DNA of 64,000 nt, from the NCBI RefSeq assembly GCF_032452875.1, contig NC_083877.1:48409724-48473723 (forward strand). Direction: 5' to 3'. Position numbers and translations under genes: made by a program. This DNA is from Bos javanicus. Taxonomy: Eukaryota; Chordata; Mammalia; Artiodactyla; Bovidae. Within the stretch, counting starts at the first letter, position 1; the number at the start of each line of letters is the position of its first letter. Shown here in pieces: positions 60,718 through 64,000 of the stretch. The notes under the pieces are model-generated. The model was not told where the DNA came from, searched no databases, and was given only the letters and a program-made list of their open reading frames with translations.

Positions 60718-61794
60718 CTTCAGCATCCCCAGAGAATATTCCTGTTGCATCTGTATCTGGGACTACTGGACAGATCTTTTTTTCCATATTTCATCTTTCC
60801 TAGAAGTTGGATGTGTTTGTTTTTTCATTGATTGAATACTTCCTTTGTTCTAGAAGGAATCAATGAGGAAAAAGAGCTTTATTTTTTTCCTTTTTTTTTT
60901 CTTTTCTCCCCTTCAATGGTGTTGTTCCTGAGGGCAAAGAAGGAAGAATCAGTATGCTTTGACAGTGGGGCATTTTGGGTTAATTAAGTACCTTGGTTAA
61001 TTTGGGGTTAAACTGAAGTACAAAGCTACTTGCAGCTCTTTCTTACTAAAGTTAATTCATCCTGTAGTTTAGCACCCAGCAGAGCTCTAAGGCTTCATGG
61101 AGAAGGCAGTTGTAGAATTGAGATAGGAAGAATGAGTCAGATTTGGAGAAGGAGAGATGACCAGGCAGATGAAAGAAGAGCTTTTCTGATTCTAGGGGGC
61201 ACGGCAGAGGCAGGAGGGCTGGAAAACCGGAGTGGGGAAAAAGACAGGCCTGCTGGAATGTGGGTAGAGGAAAAAAGAATAAAGCTGAATCATAGGAATT
61301 TGTGTAGAGAGTAAGACTTTTGATTACTTTGGGCTTTGGGGTTTGTATTTAAGTCTGTAGGCACTTGGGAGCCATGGAAGTTTCTTGAGTGAGGAGTGGC
61401 ATCCTTAGAATTATGCTTCCACCGAAGTAAAATATACAGCTGCAGAGAGAGTCAGCTTTTCCTTTTAGAGGAAAATATAAAGCAGGCCAAAGCTTTATCA
61501 ATGCTTAAATAGTAATTATTTTAAAGAGTTGTCATTTTAGAATATACCTTTTTTTGGAGACTATTTCCTTCCAGGACACAAACTTCCCTGGGAGTCGTCT
61601 TTGAGGGTTTTTGCACAGTCCAGTCTTAGCAATAGAAGCCAGAGCCCCTTCACTGGCATCTCCCACTAGCATGATTCTGCAGAATCATACTCATTCCTGA
61701 ATATCCATGATCAGAATGTGTAGCCAATGCAGATGTGCATGGGACAGGGGCGGGAACGTGGATAATTCGTGAGTGGTCATTTGCCCAGATGCCC

Positions 61795-61826
61795 AAATTT
61801 AGATCTATTTTCTTAGATCTAAATTT
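61795..61826. repeat. Perfect 12-bp inverted repeat
   Basis: AAATTTAGATCT (61795-61806) and AGATCTAAATTT (61815-61826) around an 8-base loop. Confidence 0.85.
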
Positions 61827-62629
61827 AAAACGGAATGGGAAGATGTTATGATGGTTTATTTCACACAAACTAGACTTACGCTTTTAGGAGACTCTGGCTG
61901 TGCTCTTATTCCCGGACTGCTTGTCTCTTTATTTATTCTGATATGTTGCTTATCATGATTTTTTTTCATGACATTAAATTTTAAAGTATTATATTAAAAT
62001 ACTATTTATCTTGATCACTAGGTTTTTTGGCCCCCTTTAAATTTTATGCCTGAGGTGAGTCTTTCGCTTGCCCTGGCCCTGTTGAATTTACAAAACAGAG
62101 TGGAAAGTCTTCTCCATGCTGTGAGTTTTTTCGGCATCTCTTCCAGTCCACTCTGTCCTTGTAAAATATGCCCCTCATACCACGTGAAACAAACAGTAAA
62201 TAAACCGACACAGTTCTCCAGCCTCCCTTGAACTCGCTGGGGGTGTCTTGTGGCCATGGGGTCTTTCCTGGCCATAGCCCTCAACATCAGATTTTGAGCT
62301 GTGCAGGGGGAGAACTTCTTATCAGTGGGCACCTCTTTGTCTAGATGGAGTTCACCAAGGCTCTTTGGATGGGGTCCAGGGCAAACCCACTTCATAATGA
62401 GTTCTGCTGGGGAGTGAAGAGGATTGCCAGCATGGTCCAGTGGATTTATCTTTTTTGACATCTTGACAGTTCCCAGTGAATGTCCTTCTCTTGGCCTCAC
62501 CTGACACAGCCCAGTTTAGAATGAGAGGTTCCCTGCAGAGTTATTCCTTGTCTGTAATGAATAAAGATCTGCCGATATAACCAGAGGGAGAAATGATAGA
62601 TTTGGAAGGGCCTCCTGGAGAGTTAACCC

Positions 62630-62745
62630 TCTTTCTTATTTTGCATTTGACAAACATGCGGTTCAGGGAGATGGCCCAGCTCCTTCTGAGCCCCATGGCC
62701 GGCCTCGCAGGGCCAGGCCTAGAACCCAGGCTATAGTGCCACCCC
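62630..62745 (-). repeat. MIR SINE remnant
   Basis: 'gcatttgacaaacatgcggt', 'caggcctagaacccaggcta' resemble a diverged MIR in reverse orientation. Confidence 0.45.
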
Positions 62746-64000
62746 CTTCAACCTGGGCCATGCCATGGCCATGGTGGAACTCTTGCCTGGGGATGGGGAT
62801 CCACTTTGTTTTTGCTGCAAAGCCGCCTGTTATTAAAGCCTCTCCCGATGCTAGGTTTCAGTGCCTTTCCTTCTGAACTATAACAGGCCCCCTAAGTGCC
62901 TTTATTGCCATGTAGGGGGAGAGAAAATGCAGACAGCTTGGTAATTGGACAACGATGCTCTTGTCAGCCCTCATTGCTTTCCAAGCAGCTATTACAGGGA
63001 GCTAGTACCCTGGCGTGGCACGGGCTGGCCAGGGTGGCCTTCTCCAGCCGCTCTCTAATCAGCCCTCTGTGGCCCACAGGGCAGTGTGGCTTTAAATTTT
63101 TGTTGTTTCCTAAGTTCTGCTCTGGCAAGCCAGCTCTGCCTTAAACCTGCAGAGTTAAATTTACCCAGACTGACAACTGTATATGCAGGGTTTAGTTACA
63201 TAACAGCAGTTGCTGCCTTTCACATCGTGCTAATCCAAACACGGCGCTCAAAGAGACCATGAAAAAGCAACCTTCCGTTTGGTGTGCTCCATGGGTGACC
63301 GGCTTATATGTCTTTAAATTTTTTGAAGCACTGTAACAATTATCCCATTATCCTGACTTGGGTGCCATTAGGTGACTTTTTGTAATATCTTAATTATTAG
63401 GTTAGCAGATGCTGTGTGCACACGTGCAATTTGTTAATTTATGCTGTTTGAAATGAAATCCAGTTGTTTGCAGCGTCTTTCATAATATTATGGCTAACCG
63501 AACCGGAGTGCTGCTGGAATTGTAAAGCTCCTCGCAGGGAAAATGTGCATGTGAGGCTCCGTGTACTCTTTGATCATTGCCTTGTGTGCTCTTGTGTCAC
63601 TTCTCTGTGGCTCTCACCTCCCCAGCTTTCATCTGAGAAGGTCATTAGAGCCCTTGCAGCCTGGAGTGGGCTGGTGGATCGGGCGTAGGGTCTTCAGGGC
63701 TGCTTCAGCCAGAGAAGGCTTTTCCATCTTTAAGCAGCCTTGGCTCGTTGGGGGACTGCTGGGCTGCTTGAGTTGTCACACAGAGACTCAGGGGTACTGA
63801 GGACTGGTGACACATGTTACTGCTTGGTTAATGGTCTGATCTTGCCAGATATTCAGCACAAGCTGCTCCTTAACTATTCAAGCAAGCCCGAAATATTCAT
63901 TGAGGAAGTACTGCTTGCGATGCTAAATAGATGTGATTTGATGGGGCAAAAATACATGACTTTTGGGGGTCAGATATACCTTTGAACTCTGGCTTTTGGC
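62746..64000. other. Unique intron sequence, possible conserved elements
   Basis: No young repeats and no gene recognised. The AT-rich, repeat-free character of about 63180-63480 is what a conserved non-coding element often looks like, but no alignment is available to show it. Confidence 0.4.

Larger units (their letters stand above)
57361..62625. other. Unique intron sequence
   Basis: No gene recognised. Contains a poly-T run (about 59200-59221), the TG microsatellite at 60684-60716 and a hairpin at 61795-61826. Confidence 0.45.
32724..64000 (+). other. RORA: RORA intron 1 (5' part)
   Basis: Begins with a GT donor (GTAGGAGG) and no later exon of RORA is recognisable up to the window end, consistent with the very long first intron of the RORalpha1 transcript. 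The first 0.8 kb is CpG island; the rest is AT-rich with scattered old repeats. Confidence 0.85.

Noticed and set aside
32724..64000. A further RORA exon within the window
   Set aside because: I looked for the start of the DNA-binding domain (the ISVTKKTH and CKICGDKS region) and saw it in no frame.

Overview
This is a stretch of ruminant nuclear DNA, most likely cattle or a close bovid. The diagnosis rests on the repeats: Bov-tA and BOV-A2 SINEs, RTE-type BovB LINEs and a young bovine-type L1, lying among older eutherian repeats (MIR, L2, MER5A, MER20, MER3, MLT1, CHR). There are no bacterial genes, operons, CRISPR arrays or phage-like modules. Almost all open reading frames here are repeat-derived or chance frames, many of them in the CpG island.

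One cellular gene is recognisable. A coding exon at 32558-32723 on the + strand encodes the first 55 codons plus one base of the RORalpha1 isoform of RORA (NR1F1), a nuclear receptor. It has a short 5' UTR, a strong start context and a clean phase-1 splice donor, and it sits in a CpG island (about 32.0-33.6 kb) that must be the RORalpha1 promoter. From 32724 to the end of the window everything is first intron. That intron is known to be very long in mammals, so the DNA-binding and ligand-binding exons lie far outside. Positions 1 to about 31.9 kb are 5' flanking DNA with no recognised gene.

Layout: 1-2228 3' half of a young L1 with a broken ORF2; 2229-3510 old L1 split by a BOV-A2; 3.5-13 kb scattered SINEs, BovB ends, a CHR SINE and MIRs; 13-19 kb mostly unique, with MIR, MER20, MLT1 and a GC-box cluster; 19-21.2 kb old L1 inside a DNA transposon; 22.3-23.9 kb a BovB nested head-to-head in another BovB inside MER3; 24-25.1 kb several Bov-tA, one with a fold-back 5' junction; 25.1-27.85 kb a BovB with a twin-priming 5' inversion and an exact 13-bp target duplication; 27.9-31.9 kb mostly unique; 32-33.6 kb CpG island and RORA exon 1; 33.6-64 kb intron 1, with few young retrotransposons (first at 43.5 kb) and some old L2, L1 and MIR.

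I found no undescribed biological system. The best observations concern retrotransposition mechanism (fold-back SINE junction, twin-primed BovB, a tail-only insertion with a 20-bp duplication, a 0.6-kb BovB palindrome) and the repeat-poor zone around the RORA promoter.
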